Made by a program: the position numbers and the translations under genes. The notes beneath the pieces were generated by a model. It saw only the letters and a program-made list of their open reading frames with translations, was not told where the DNA came from and did no database searches. A stretch of 64,000 nucleotides of DNA from Ardenticatenaceae bacterium (GTDB taxonomy: Bacteria > Chloroflexota > Anaerolineae > Promineifilales > Promineifilaceae). Positions 17,048 to 25,782 of the stretch are shown in pieces. Positions within the stretch are counted from its first letter, which is position 1; each line of letters starts with the position of its first letter. The stretch is from the NCBI GenBank assembly GCA_030065875.1, contig JASJCR010000013.1:17645-81644 (forward strand). The letters run 5' to 3'.

Positions 17048-17386
17048 ATGAAACAACAATTGATCTGTGATGTCAATGCGATTCAACTGGCCGAACGGGC
17101 GTCCCATCAAGCCTTGACGGATCGTCTGTTTCAGGACGAAGTGCGAGAAGTAAGGGAAGTAGGAGATGGTTATGGTTTCCAATTTTCAGAATCGTTATTT
17201 GAAGACCTGTGTCTTTACGTTAAAAATGAACGCCTTTGCTGCCCATTTTTTCATTTTGAAATTGTGGTGAACGCTGCCCGAGGACCCATTTGGCTCAATT
17301 TGCGGGGACCGGATGGGATTAAAGCGTTCATCGCTCAGGAGCTAAATTTAGCCGAACAGCATGAGAGAGATGAAGATTGGCAATAA
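17048..17386 (+). CDS. Small uncharacterised protein with CCPFF motif, likely MerR target
   Basis: This 112-residue protein with no signal peptide carries 'NERLCCPFFHFEI' and 'GPIWLNLRGPDGIKAFI'. I recognise this pattern from uncharacterised small proteins found beside MerR-type or mercury/arsenic-type regulators, but no activity is established. The vicinal cysteines suggest metal or thiol chemistry. A good ribosome-binding site 'aaaggag' precedes ATG. It is transcribed divergently from the MerR gene, from a MerR-type promoter. Confidence 0.7.
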   Translation: MKQQLICDVNAIQLAERASHQALTDRLFQDEVREVREVGDGYGFQFSESLFEDLCLYVKNERLCCPFFHFEIVVNAARGPIWLNLRGPDGIKAFIAQELNLAEQHERDEDWQ

Positions 17387-17409
17387 TCCGGTCCTTCATT
17401 GACTTGGTT

Positions 17410-17455
17410 GCTACCTATCACCCAACACCTATCACCCATCACCCAATACCCACTC
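17410..17455. repeat. 'ATCACCC' microrepeat, left arm
   Basis: Tandem 'tatcacccaacacctatcac' words overlap the end of the serine hydrolase gene. The inverse words 'gggtgatgggtgatgggtg' lie just upstream of the same gene at 18460-18512, so the gene is bracketed by inverted arrays. Confidence 0.75.
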
Positions 17456-18445
17456 CGCCACCTGCATCGCGATATCGTGTGGCATATCAACGCTGCCCTG
17501 ATTGTAAAGCGTGATGATCGTGTATTTCTCATCCGGGTAATGGGCCAGGGAGGAAGTAAACCCAAGGATATTGCCGTTGTGGCCCAAAAATTGACGGTTG
17601 TTAAACGTGACCTTATACCAGCCCAGGCACATCACAAAGTTAAGCTGCTTCTCGTTGCCGGATTTTGAGGGGTGGGGGGTCCACATCAGCCGGCGATTTT
17701 TTTTACTGAGCAGCTGGTCGCTGTAAAAAGAGCGTTCCCAGCGGACCAGATCGGCAACAGAGGAGAGCAAGACGCCGGCCGAGAAGGTGCCGGAGGTGCT
17801 GTAATACGCTTTGTTCTTAAGTTCGCCATTTTCCAATGAGTAACCGGCCGCCCGGTTTTTGACGATGGCATACGGATCATTGACGCGGGTACTGTGCATG
17901 CGCAGCGGATTAAAAATCCGGTTTTTGAGCACTTCTCCATATGTTTGACCGGTTACATTTTCAAGAAGTAGTCCTAGCAGATAGTATCCGGTATTGTCAT
18001 AGCTGTGTTTTTCTCCCGGATCAAAGAGGAGAGGTAGGTCGGCCACGAGGTCGAGAATCGCCTGGCGGGAAATATCGAGGCGGGTGGTTTCCCAATATTC
18101 CGGCACTTCGGTATAGCTTTTGATACCGGACTGGTGGGCCAGGATGTGGCGGATGGTAATCGGCTGCCAATGGTTGGGTAAATCGGCCAGATAGCGGCCG
18201 ATGGGATCCTCAAGGGCGATTTTGCCGTCCTGAACGAGCTGCAGCACGGCCGTGGCCGTAAACATTTTGGTCAGCGAGGCGATTTCAAATACCGTGTCCT
18301 CGGTAACCGGGAGATCATGTTCTAAATTCGCATAGCCATAACCCTTGACGAGCCGTGATTCTCCCCAATGGATAACCGCCAGGGCCAGACCGGGAACGTG
18401 ATGTTTTTCCATTGCTTGGTTAATGAGTTGATCGATTGGAATCAT
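17432..18445 (-). CDS. Serine hydrolase, class C beta-lactamase / peptidase S12 family
   Basis: This 337-residue protein has the SxxK motif 'SLTK' (catalytic Ser and Lys) near residue 58, the Tyr motif 'YDNTGY' near residue 150 and 'HNGN', replacing the KTG box, near residue 305. No signal peptide is seen, so it may be cytoplasmic or non-classically located. Members hydrolyse D-amino peptides, esters or beta-lactams, and the substrate cannot be told from sequence. The last residues (QVAEWVLGDG) run into a 'cccatcaccc' microrepeat. It is monocistronic. Confidence 0.85.
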   Translation of the reverse strand: MIPIDQLINQAMEKHHVPGLALAVIHWGESRLVKGYGYANLEHDLPVTEDTVFEIASLTKMFTATAVLQLVQDGKIALEDPIGRYLADLPNHWQPITIRHILAHQSGIKSYTEVPEYWETTRLDISRQAILDLVADLPLLFDPGEKHSYDNTGYYLLGLLLENVTGQTYGEVLKNRIFNPLRMHSTRVNDPYAIVKNRAAGYSLENGELKNKAYYSTSGTFSAGVLLSSVADLVRWERSFYSDQLLSKKNRRLMWTPHPSKSGNEKQLNFVMCLGWYKVTFNNRQFLGHNGNILGFTSSLAHYPDEKYTIITLYNQGSVDMPHDIAMQVAEWVLGDG

Positions 18446-18459
18446 GGGTTTATTGTACC

Positions 18460-18512
18460 TCGGGATGGGTGATGGGTGATGGGTGATGGGTGTTGGGTGT
18501 TAGTTAGTGGGT
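18460..18512. repeat. 'GGGTGAT' microrepeat, right arm
   Basis: Imperfect tandem heptamers (gggtgat, gggtgtt) run between the serine hydrolase start and the ferritin gene. They are inverse to the array at 17410-17455. Confidence 0.8.
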
Positions 18513-18656
18513 GATCTATTCGTGGGGAAGGGAAGGCAGCAACATAGATTAAAATTACCCAACAGTCAACAGATAACCATCAAAGAATCACGATTATCGG
18601 GTAAAATCAGCAACCATCCGCGAGACCCGCGGCAAAAAAAAGAAAAAGAGGAAAAA

Positions 18657-19169
18657 ATGATCATAAATGAAAAAGTTGTCGAGGCGATGAACGCGCAAAT
18701 TCGCAGTGAATTTGGGGCATCAGCCCAGTATGTGGCGATTGCCGTCTATTTTGACGAAGAAGGGCTGCCGGATCTGGCCGCTTATTTTTATCGTCAATCG
18801 GAAGAAGAGCGGATGCACGCCATGAAATTCGTTCATTTTATGTTGGAAACCGGGGCCAAGCCGATCATACCCGGGCTGCCGGAGATGAGAAACGAATTTT
18901 CATCGGCCGCTGAGGCGGTGCAGTTTGCCCTCGATCAAGAGATGCGAGTGACCGACGAGATCAACAACCTCGTCTCGCTGGCGGTTCAGGAAGGGGACCA
19001 CGCCAGCAACCAGTTTTTGCAGTGGTTTGTGACCGAGCAGGTCGAAGAAGTGGATTCGATGTCGACGCTGCTGCAGACGATCAAGCACGCGGCCGGTAAC
19101 CTGCTCTTTGTCGAGGATTACGTGCGCCGCAACGCCCAGATAATGGATGTGTCGGCCGCTGAGGAATAA
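18657..19169 (+). CDS. ftn: Ferritin
   Basis: This 170-residue four-helix bundle has ferroxidase-type residues in 'RSEFGASAQY' (helix A Glu), 'SEEERMHAMKF' (helix B ExxH) and the matching helix C 'QEMRVTDEINN', as in non-haem bacterial ferritins. It stores iron as ferrihydrite after Fe(II) oxidation. The track ORF begins at 18507, but the ATG at 18657 has a purine-rich ribosome-binding region (aaaaagagg) and fits the family length. It stands alone between the serine hydrolase and the convergent purine cluster. Confidence 0.93.
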   Translation: MIINEKVVEAMNAQIRSEFGASAQYVAIAVYFDEEGLPDLAAYFYRQSEEERMHAMKFVHFMLETGAKPIIPGLPEMRNEFSSAAEAVQFALDQEMRVTDEINNLVSLAVQEGDHASNQFLQWFVTEQVEEVDSMSTLLQTIKHAAGNLLFVEDYVRRNAQIMDVSAAEE

Positions 19170-19172
19170 TCT

Positions 19173-19766
19173 CTATTCCCTTTCGCCCATCCCCCGTAAA
19201 GCTTTTCTTGTCGCCGAGACAATCAGCTCGTGTTCTGCGCCATGGAGGCGGGCTGCGAACGTGTCCAGGGTATCATGTGGCTCAAAACCGACCTCGCGGT
19301 ATTCGATGACCGGCCCGGCATCCACTTCCGGAATCGCGTAGTGAACCATACAGCCGGAAGCGGTAATTTCTCCGGCTTGAAAAGCGGCAAACGCCCTTTC
19401 AATGGCTCGGGTACCGGCAAACCGGCCAGGCAGGGCCGGGTGCAAATTAATGACCCGGCCGGGAAATTGATCGAGAAAGGCGGGGGATAAAATGCGCATA
19501 AAACCGGCCAGGACGATTAAGTCCGGCCGGTGCTCTCTCACCATCCGGGCCAGCGCCACATCATAACTTTCTCGATCAGGGAACCCTTTTGCCGACAAAA
19601 ATATAGACGGGATTCCCACTGCGGCCGCTCGCTCTAGCCCGTAAGCGCTTTTTTTATTGCTGATAACGGCCGCAATATCGGCCGGCAGATGGCCGGATTG
19701 AGCGGCGTCAATCAAAGCCTGCAAATTGCTGCCCCCACCGGAAATAAGCACGACAAGACGACTCAT
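19173..19766 (-). CDS. purN: Phosphoribosylglycinamide formyltransferase
   Basis: PurN transfers a formyl group from 10-formyl-THF to GAR (purine step 3). The 197-residue protein has 'LISGGGSNLQALID', 'NLHPALPG' (catalytic Asn and His), 'GCMVHY' and 'DAGPVI' (catalytic Asp). It overlaps purM by 4 bases (ATGA), a sign of translational coupling. It is the last gene of the minus-strand purine cluster and converges on ferritin. Confidence 0.97.
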   Translation of the reverse strand: MSRLVVLISGGGSNLQALIDAAQSGHLPADIAAVISNKKSAYGLERAAAVGIPSIFLSAKGFPDRESYDVALARMVREHRPDLIVLAGFMRILSPAFLDQFPGRVINLHPALPGRFAGTRAIERAFAAFQAGEITASGCMVHYAIPEVDAGPVIEYREVGFEPHDTLDTFAARLHGAEHELIVSATRKALRGMGERE

Positions 19767-20803
19767 TGACGATCCAGGCCCGTTATCTGCACAGTTTGCT
19801 CCCCGGCGATGATTTTTCCCACCACAAAGAGATCGTCACCCAACGCCCGCTGCGCCAGGGTGACGTGATTGGCCGGCACGACGATGAGCATCCCCAGCCC
19901 CATGTTGAACACTCGAAACATTTCCCGTTGAGAAACCTGGCCCAACTGACGCACAAGGTTAAAAATCGGCTGCTCCGGCCAGCTGCCCCGCTCGATGACG
20001 GCGGCCGTATCTGGTGGGAGGATACGCGGTAAATTTTCGATGATGCCCCCTCCCGTGATGTGGGCCAGACCATGTATTTCTACTTCATTGGCCCTCAGCT
20101 GATTGATGTGGGATAAATAAAGCTTGTGCGGGGTTAGCAAAATTTGCCCGATCTCGCGCCGATCAAGCTCCGCCACCGGCTCCAGCCAATTTTCATCAGC
20201 CAGAGCGGCGCGGGCCAGCGTGTACCCGTTGGTATGCAGCCCCGATGAAGCCAGACCCAGGATCACATCTCCTGTTTCGATTTGGGAGCCATCGATCAAT
20301 TTCGGCTCGTCAACAACGCCGACGATGGTGCCCACCACATCAATTTCTTCATCGGCATACACCCCCGGCATCTCGGCCGTTTCACCCCCCAAAATGGCGC
20401 ACCCGGCCGCCCGGCAGGCGTCGGCCATCCCTTTGACGATCAAGGCGGTTTGCTGAGGATCAAGTTTGGAGGAGGCGATGTAGTCGAGAAAAAAAAGGGG
20501 TTGGGCCCCCTGAACCAAGATGTCGTTGATACAGTGGTTAACTAGGTCGTGACCGATCGATTCCCATCGATTGAGGCGGGCGGCCACGCGCGTTTTGGTG
20601 CCTACGCCATCCGTCGAAGCGACGAGAATCGGATGGTTCATATTTTTGAAGGCGGCCGCTGAATACAACCCGCCAAACGATCCTAATCCCGCCAACACTT
20701 GAGGGGTATAAGTTGACTGAACCGCATCTTTCATCAATTTGGTGGCGGTCTGACCGGCATCAATGTCAACACCGGCGCGGGAGTATGCGCTGTTACTGCT
20801 CAT
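19763..20803 (-). CDS. purM: Phosphoribosylformylglycinamidine cyclo-ligase (AIR synthetase)
   Basis: PurM closes the imidazole ring of FGAM using ATP (step 5). The 346 residues include the N-terminal 'YSRAGVDIDAG', the nucleotide-binding 'STDGVGTKTRVA' and 'SSGLHTNGYTLAR', and the length is normal. It is coupled to purN by a 4-base overlap. No Shine-Dalgarno is seen upstream, where 'ggtttaatagtttattgat'-type microrepeats fill the 130-base gap to purD. Confidence 0.97.
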   Translation of the reverse strand: MSSNSAYSRAGVDIDAGQTATKLMKDAVQSTYTPQVLAGLGSFGGLYSAAAFKNMNHPILVASTDGVGTKTRVAARLNRWESIGHDLVNHCINDILVQGAQPLFFLDYIASSKLDPQQTALIVKGMADACRAAGCAILGGETAEMPGVYADEEIDVVGTIVGVVDEPKLIDGSQIETGDVILGLASSGLHTNGYTLARAALADENWLEPVAELDRREIGQILLTPHKLYLSHINQLRANEVEIHGLAHITGGGIIENLPRILPPDTAAVIERGSWPEQPIFNLVRQLGQVSQREMFRVFNMGLGMLIVVPANHVTLAQRALGDDLFVVGKIIAGEQTVQITGLDRQ

Positions 20804-20936
20804 ATTTTTAACGGATTTGTGTCTAATGGTTTAATAGTTTATTGATATATTGGTGTATTGATGGGTAAGAATGGCGCGATGATCATTCGACTATTAAACC
20901 AATAAACCTATACACAACATTTAAACCAATAAATAG

Positions 20937-22229
20937 TTACGCCCTATATTCCCCAATATCCTTCCGAAAGTGAACCCCATCAAAATGGATTTTGGATACG
21001 CCTTTGTAGGCATTTTGCAGGGCTGTGGTCAAATCATGTCCATGACCGCTGACGGCCAGCACCCGACCACCGCTGGTGATTAGCTGCTCGTTTTCCAAGG
21101 TTGTTCCAGCGTGAAAAACCGACACACCCGATAAACCGGCGGCTTCATCCACGCCGCTGATCGGCAGCCCCTTCGGATAGCCGGCTGGATACCCGGGTGA
21201 GGCCATCACAACAGTTGCACACACGCCTTCTTCAAAAGATAAATCAATCTGATCGAGCTGGCTTCTGGTACAGGCCAGGATAAGGTCTACCAAATCATTT
21301 TTTAACAGAGGCAAAATGACCTGGGTTTCTGGATCGCCAAAGCGGCAGTTAAATTCCAGAACCTTGGGTCCATCATCGGTTAACATGAGACCCGCATATA
21401 GAACGCCAATGTAAGGCATGCCCATAGAGGCCATGCCGTTAATTGTCGGCTGGAGGATCCGTTCCGTAATTTCCTGCACAAATTTCTCTTCAATTTCCGG
21501 AACCGGGGCAAATGCCCCCATCCCGCCGGTGTTGGCTCCTTCATCCCCATCAAAGGCGCGTTTGTGATCGCGGGCGCAAATGAGCGGCCGTACCGTTTTC
21601 CCGTCCGAAAGGGCCAGGAGCGAGATCTCGGGACCGGACAGCTTCTCCTCAATGATGATTTCAGCCCCGGCCGCGCCAAAAGCGTTATCTTGCAGCATAA
21701 GCGTGACGGCCGTTTGCGCCTGACCCAGTCCGGAACAAACCACCACCCCTTTTCCGGCCGCCAGGCCGCTGGCTTTGACTACGACCTGCCCATTAGGGGC
21801 GGTCGCTGCCAGGTAAGCCATCGCTTCGTTGTAATCGGTGAAGGGTTCAAATGAGGCGGTAGGAATCCCCATATCGCGCATAAACGTTTTGGAAAACAGC
21901 TTTGATGATTCCAGTTGGGCTGCCGCGGCGGTTGGCCCGAAAATGCGCAGGCCGTCCCGATGGAAAAGATCGACGATCCCATCGGCCAGCGGTGCTTCCG
22001 GACCTACAATGGTCAAATCAATATGATGATCACGGGCAAATTTGCAAAGCTGTGTTAAATGGCTGACCGGGATGGCCACGTTTTCTGCAGAAGCGCGACC
22101 GTTAGCTGCCGGCCAGCTGGTTCCACCGTTGCCTGGAGCAACGTAAATGTAGGAGACGCGGGGAGATTGAGCCACTTTCCAGGCCAGGGCGTGCTCTCGG
22201 CCGCCAGATCCTATGATAAGTACTTTCAT
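20937..22229 (-). CDS. purD: Phosphoribosylamine-glycine ligase (GAR synthetase)
   Basis: PurD joins glycine to phosphoribosylamine (step 2). It is an ATP-grasp enzyme of 430 residues with 'MKVLIIGSGGREHALAWK', 'VKASGLAAGKGVVV' and 'VLEFNCRFGDPETQ'. A ribosome-binding site 'agga' lies seven bases before ATG. It is flanked by microrepeat spacers and lies between purF and purM on the same strand. Confidence 0.97.
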   Translation of the reverse strand: MKVLIIGSGGREHALAWKVAQSPRVSYIYVAPGNGGTSWPAANGRASAENVAIPVSHLTQLCKFARDHHIDLTIVGPEAPLADGIVDLFHRDGLRIFGPTAAAAQLESSKLFSKTFMRDMGIPTASFEPFTDYNEAMAYLAATAPNGQVVVKASGLAAGKGVVVCSGLGQAQTAVTLMLQDNAFGAAGAEIIIEEKLSGPEISLLALSDGKTVRPLICARDHKRAFDGDEGANTGGMGAFAPVPEIEEKFVQEITERILQPTINGMASMGMPYIGVLYAGLMLTDDGPKVLEFNCRFGDPETQVILPLLKNDLVDLILACTRSQLDQIDLSFEEGVCATVVMASPGYPAGYPKGLPISGVDEAAGLSGVSVFHAGTTLENEQLITSGGRVLAVSGHGHDLTTALQNAYKGVSKIHFDGVHFRKDIGEYRA

Positions 22230-22332
22230 AAAAAGTCCTGAGTGAGTGAAAAGTAAAGGTGTTTAAACGATGAGAGATTGAGAGACGACCCCAATCGTAA
22301 ATCGTAAATCCTAAATCGTCAATCGCATCTCT

Positions 22333-23922
22333 CTAACCCCACATATCTTCAAATTCAAATTTCCCTCGCTCCTCTGAAAAAAGCCAATCGGGTACATCGA
22401 GAGGATAATTTCCTGAAAAACAGGCGGTACAGTGACCGGATTTTTCACTTTTAACCCCTTGTTTAACCGCCTTTTCCATACCGGGCAAGCTTAAATAAGC
22501 AAGTGAATCCGCCCCGATTTTGCGCCGAATCCCGTTGATGTCCATCCGGTGACCGATGAGCTGATTATAGGTCGCCATGTCAATGCCCATAAAGCACGGG
22601 TGGCGAACCGGTGGGGAGGAAACGCGCACGTGCACTTCAATTGCCCCCGCCTCTCGTAAAAGAGAGATAATCGGACCGATGGTGTTCCCACGAACGATCG
22701 AATCATCAATTAAAATGACCCGTTTTCCGGCCAGGTTGCTGGGCAGGGGATTGTATTTGAGACGAACGCGCTCTTCGCGCATTTCGTTGGTAGGTTGAAT
22801 AAAGGTCCGGCCGATGTAGCGATTTTTGGTCAAGCCTTCATTAAATGGAATCCCGGTCGTGCGACTGTAGCCGATCGCTGCCGGGATGGCTGAGTCGGGC
22901 ACACCCATCACAAAATCGGCCTCTGCCGGTGCTTCGGCCGCCAATTGTTCACCTAAACGCTGCCGCACTTCGTGGATGATTTGCCCCTCGAACATCGAAT
23001 CCGGCCGAGCGAAATAGACGTATTCAAAGATGCAGAGCGCCTGTTTAGGCGCTTCCGCCCGGGCGATGGTGGTGATCCCGTTTTTGTCCAGGCGAATGAT
23101 CTCGCCGGGCTCAACGTCGCGCACAATTTTGGCACCCATCGTCAGGATGGCGCACGTTTCTGAAGCCACCACATACCCGTCATCGAGTTCCCCAATCGAC
23201 AGCGGCCGCAATCCAAGTGGATCCCGCATGGCGTATATCCCCTCAGCGGTGAGCAGCACCAGAGAAAAAGCCCCCTGGGCCACTCGCATAAAGGTAGTGA
23301 GGCGCTTTTCCCATACCGAATTTGATTTTTGGCTAAAGCCGTTCATCAATTCAGGGGATGGATTGACTTTTCCGGTAAAATGGCCGCCGCCGTTAAAAAC
23401 GGTGAGGGGTATGCTCGTTTCTTCTTCAATTTCACTGGCCCAGGCGGAGGACGGGCTGGCCAAGACCTGAGTGATGACCTCGCTGTCGGTCGTTGACGAC
23501 AACCCCACCCCGCGCTGGAGAAGCTTATGTCGCAAATCCAGAGCGTTGGTTAAATTCCCGTTGTGTCCCAGAGCGAGCGGACCATAAATTGTTTCGATCA
23601 GGTGCGGTTGGGCATTGCGCAGATGGGAGGATCCGGTAGTAGAGTAGCGTACGTGGCCTATGGCCATATGGCCGGTCAGTCGCTTGATGTGTTCCTCAGT
23701 AAAAATTTGGGGCACCAACCCCATTTCTTTGTGCTGATGGGTTGTCCGGCCGTCGTAGGTGCAAATTCCGGCGCTTTCCTGACCGCGATGCTGCAGGGCA
23801 TGGAGACCAAAATAGGTCAGGCGCGCCACGTCTTGACCTGGGGCATAGATGCCAAAGATGCCACATTCATCATGAAATTTATCGTCACCCCACCATTCGT
23901 TATCATGTTGCTCCTGCTTCAT
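22333..23922 (-). CDS. purF: Amidophosphoribosyltransferase, Fe-S type
   Basis: PurF makes phosphoribosylamine from PRPP and glutamine (step 1). The N-terminal Cys nucleophile sits in 'DECGIFGI' after a ~19-residue propeptide, as in Bacillus-type enzymes. The PRPP loop is 'VILIDDSIVRG'. Cysteines in 'CIFEYVYFARPDS', 'HPCFMGID' and 'HCTACFSGNYP' match the four [4Fe-4S] ligands of the B. subtilis enzyme, so an oxygen-sensitive cluster is expected. The 529-residue length is typical. It lies downstream of purK, separated by a strongly folded spacer. Confidence 0.97.
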   Translation of the reverse strand: MKQEQHDNEWWGDDKFHDECGIFGIYAPGQDVARLTYFGLHALQHRGQESAGICTYDGRTTHQHKEMGLVPQIFTEEHIKRLTGHMAIGHVRYSTTGSSHLRNAQPHLIETIYGPLALGHNGNLTNALDLRHKLLQRGVGLSSTTDSEVITQVLASPSSAWASEIEEETSIPLTVFNGGGHFTGKVNPSPELMNGFSQKSNSVWEKRLTTFMRVAQGAFSLVLLTAEGIYAMRDPLGLRPLSIGELDDGYVVASETCAILTMGAKIVRDVEPGEIIRLDKNGITTIARAEAPKQALCIFEYVYFARPDSMFEGQIIHEVRQRLGEQLAAEAPAEADFVMGVPDSAIPAAIGYSRTTGIPFNEGLTKNRYIGRTFIQPTNEMREERVRLKYNPLPSNLAGKRVILIDDSIVRGNTIGPIISLLREAGAIEVHVRVSSPPVRHPCFMGIDMATYNQLIGHRMDINGIRRKIGADSLAYLSLPGMEKAVKQGVKSEKSGHCTACFSGNYPLDVPDWLFSEERGKFEFEDMWG

Positions 23923-23947
23923 TGATGTTTCTCCTTGGTTAGCCTTT

Positions 23948-24052
23948 TAGCACGGTGCTCTGCACCTGTCAGCACGCCGCTTTGCGGCTTTCAGCTATCA
24001 GCTGCTAAGAGGCGCGGATGCGCCGAGCTGACAGGGCCAACAGCCCGTGCTA
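23948..24052 (-). other. Multi-branched structured element between purK and purF
   Basis: Nested complementary arms are visible. The outer arms are 'tagcacgg/ccgtgcta' (23948-23955 with 24045-24052) and the inner arms 'cctgtcag/ctgacagg' (23965-23972 with 24028-24035). Inside are small hairpins 'ccgc-ttt-gcgg', 'cagct-atc-agctg' and 'ggcgc-ggat-gcgcc'. The outer arm includes the purK stop. On the minus strand it would lie in the purK-purF intercistronic RNA, just before purF's ribosome-binding site. It may be a processed or regulatory RNA, or another dispersed hairpin repeat. Confidence 0.6.
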
Positions 24053-25180
24053 TCGCGCTAGCTTCAATCTCTCTCTCGCGGCCAAAACGATCTCTCTTGC
24101 CGCTCTCACTTCTTCTGTACATACGGTTAAATGCCCCATTTTACGGCCGGGGCGAGCCTCTTTTTTGCCGTACAGGTGAACTTTGACCATCCCGTTCGGT
24201 GTGGCTCGATGCCACTTGGGTTCACCCTCAAGCCATAAGTCACCAAGCAAATTTGCCATGGCGGCCGGCCGCTGTTGAGAAGCGTCACCAACAGGCAGCC
24301 CGCAAATGGTGCGCAGCTGCTGTTCAAATTGGCTGGTCACGTGCCCTTCGATAGTTAAATGACCGGAATTGTGGGGGCGAGGGGCGATTTCGTTGACCAA
24401 AAGTTGACCATTTGACGCTATAAAAAATTCTACACAAATAACCCCAATCAGGTCTAGCGATGTGGCGATGGTATGGGCATTTATTAACGCCATTTTTGTG
24501 ATGTTTGGATCCACCTCGGCCGGACACAGCGACAGGTCAAGAATATGGTTGACGTGGTTGTTTTCGATAGGGCCATAGGTCACCATATTTCCCTGCACAT
24601 CCCGTCCAATAATGACCGAGATCTCTTTTTCGAGATCGATAAACGATTCCAAAACAGCCGATTGCCGGCCGATCGCCTCCCAGGCTGAGGCGGCCGCGCC
24701 ATGCTCTCTAATTACAACCTGTCCCTTGCCGTCATAACCGGATTCGGCGGTTTTGAGGACGGCCGGTAAAGGCCAATCAAACGGGGCAAAATCAGATTCG
24801 CTGTTAATGATGCGGAACGGGGAAACCGGCAGCCCATTTTCCTGCAAAAAAGATTTTTCTCGCTGACGATTTTGGGCTACTTGCAGGGCGGTTATCCCCG
24901 GCCGGAGGGGGCAAATTTCGCTGACCGCTTCGGCCGTGAGCAGCGGAATATTTTCAAATTCATAGGTAACGACGTCAACCGCTTGGGCAAACGCCCGTAC
25001 CTGTTCCAGATCTTCGTAGGGGGAGGTCCAGGAAACATCGGCCAGCTGACCGGCAGGGGAATCCGGTCCGGGGCCATAAACGTGAACCCGATATCCCATC
25101 CGACGGGCAACGCTGGCCAACATCCGACCCAGCTGACCGCTGCCCAGAATACCGATTGTGGAGGGAGGAAGAATGGACAT
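24050..25180 (-). CDS. purK: N5-carboxyaminoimidazole ribonucleotide synthase
   Basis: PurK makes N5-CAIR from AIR, bicarbonate and ATP (step 6a). This 376-residue ATP-grasp protein has 'TIGILGSGQLGRMLA', 'VLKTAESGYDGKGQ' and 'NEIAPRPHNSGHLT'. It is next to purE, as usual for the two-enzyme bacterial route. No Shine-Dalgarno is visible, because the 90-base gap to purE is filled with 'gaaatacgaaatatgaaata' and 'gtctgaagtctg' microrepeats. Confidence 0.97.
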   Translation of the reverse strand: MSILPPSTIGILGSGQLGRMLASVARRMGYRVHVYGPGPDSPAGQLADVSWTSPYEDLEQVRAFAQAVDVVTYEFENIPLLTAEAVSEICPLRPGITALQVAQNRQREKSFLQENGLPVSPFRIINSESDFAPFDWPLPAVLKTAESGYDGKGQVVIREHGAAASAWEAIGRQSAVLESFIDLEKEISVIIGRDVQGNMVTYGPIENNHVNHILDLSLCPAEVDPNITKMALINAHTIATSLDLIGVICVEFFIASNGQLLVNEIAPRPHNSGHLTIEGHVTSQFEQQLRTICGLPVGDASQQRPAAMANLLGDLWLEGEPKWHRATPNGMVKVHLYGKKEARPGRKMGHLTVCTEEVRAAREIVLAARERLKLAR

Positions 25181-25270
25181 GTGAAGTACGAAATACGAAA
25201 TATGAAATACGATTTACGATTTTAGATTGAAGTGTCTCTTGTTTGATGTCTGTGGTCTGAAGTCTGAAGT

Positions 25271-25759
25271 CTATTCCAATATGCTTTTTTCAACTTCCTG
25301 CGCCCGACTAGCCCGAAAATCAGCCAGCTTTTGCCGCAGGTCATCGTCGTTGAGAGCCAGGATGCCAACAGCGGTCAGGGCCGCGTTAATCGCTCCGGCC
25401 CGGCCGATGGCCATCGTTGCTACCGGCACGCCGGCCGGCATCTGCACAATCGATAACAGGGAATCCAGGCCGTTGAGCGCCCGACTTTGAATCGGGACCC
25501 CGATGACCGGTAGGAGAGTATGACCGGCCGTCATGCCCGGCAAATGGGCAGCGCCCCCTGCCCCGGCAATGATCACTTTTAAACCCCGACCGGCCGCTTT
25601 TTCCGCATAGTCAACCATCAAGGTTGGGGTACGATGGGCCGAGACCACCTTCTTCTCAAAAGGAACCCCAAATTTGATTAACGTTTCGCACGCGTGCCGC
25701 ATCGTTTCCCAGTCTGAGGTGCTGCCCATGATGACTCCGACGTGAGGTTGATCCGCCAT
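25271..25759 (-). CDS. purE: N5-CAIR mutase (class I PurE)
   Basis: PurE converts N5-CAIR to CAIR (step 6b). The small 162-residue protein has '[16 protein letters not shown]' and 'SAHRTP' with the catalytic His. The track start is 21 bases upstream. The ATG at 25759 follows 'gaaggag' and is preferred. The presence of purK supports the class I mutase role. It is separated from the glycosyltransferase stop by about 20 bases, in one transcription unit. Confidence 0.96.
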   Translation of the reverse strand: MADQPHVGVIMGSTSDWETMRHACETLIKFGVPFEKKVVSAHRTPTLMVDYAEKAAGRGLKVIIAGAGGAAHLPGMTAGHTLLPVIGVPIQSRALNGLDSLLSIVQMPAGVPVATMAIGRAGAINAALTAVGILALNDDDLRQKLADFRASRAQEVEKSILE

Positions 25760-25782
25760 TTTGTCTCCTTCAACATTCATGG

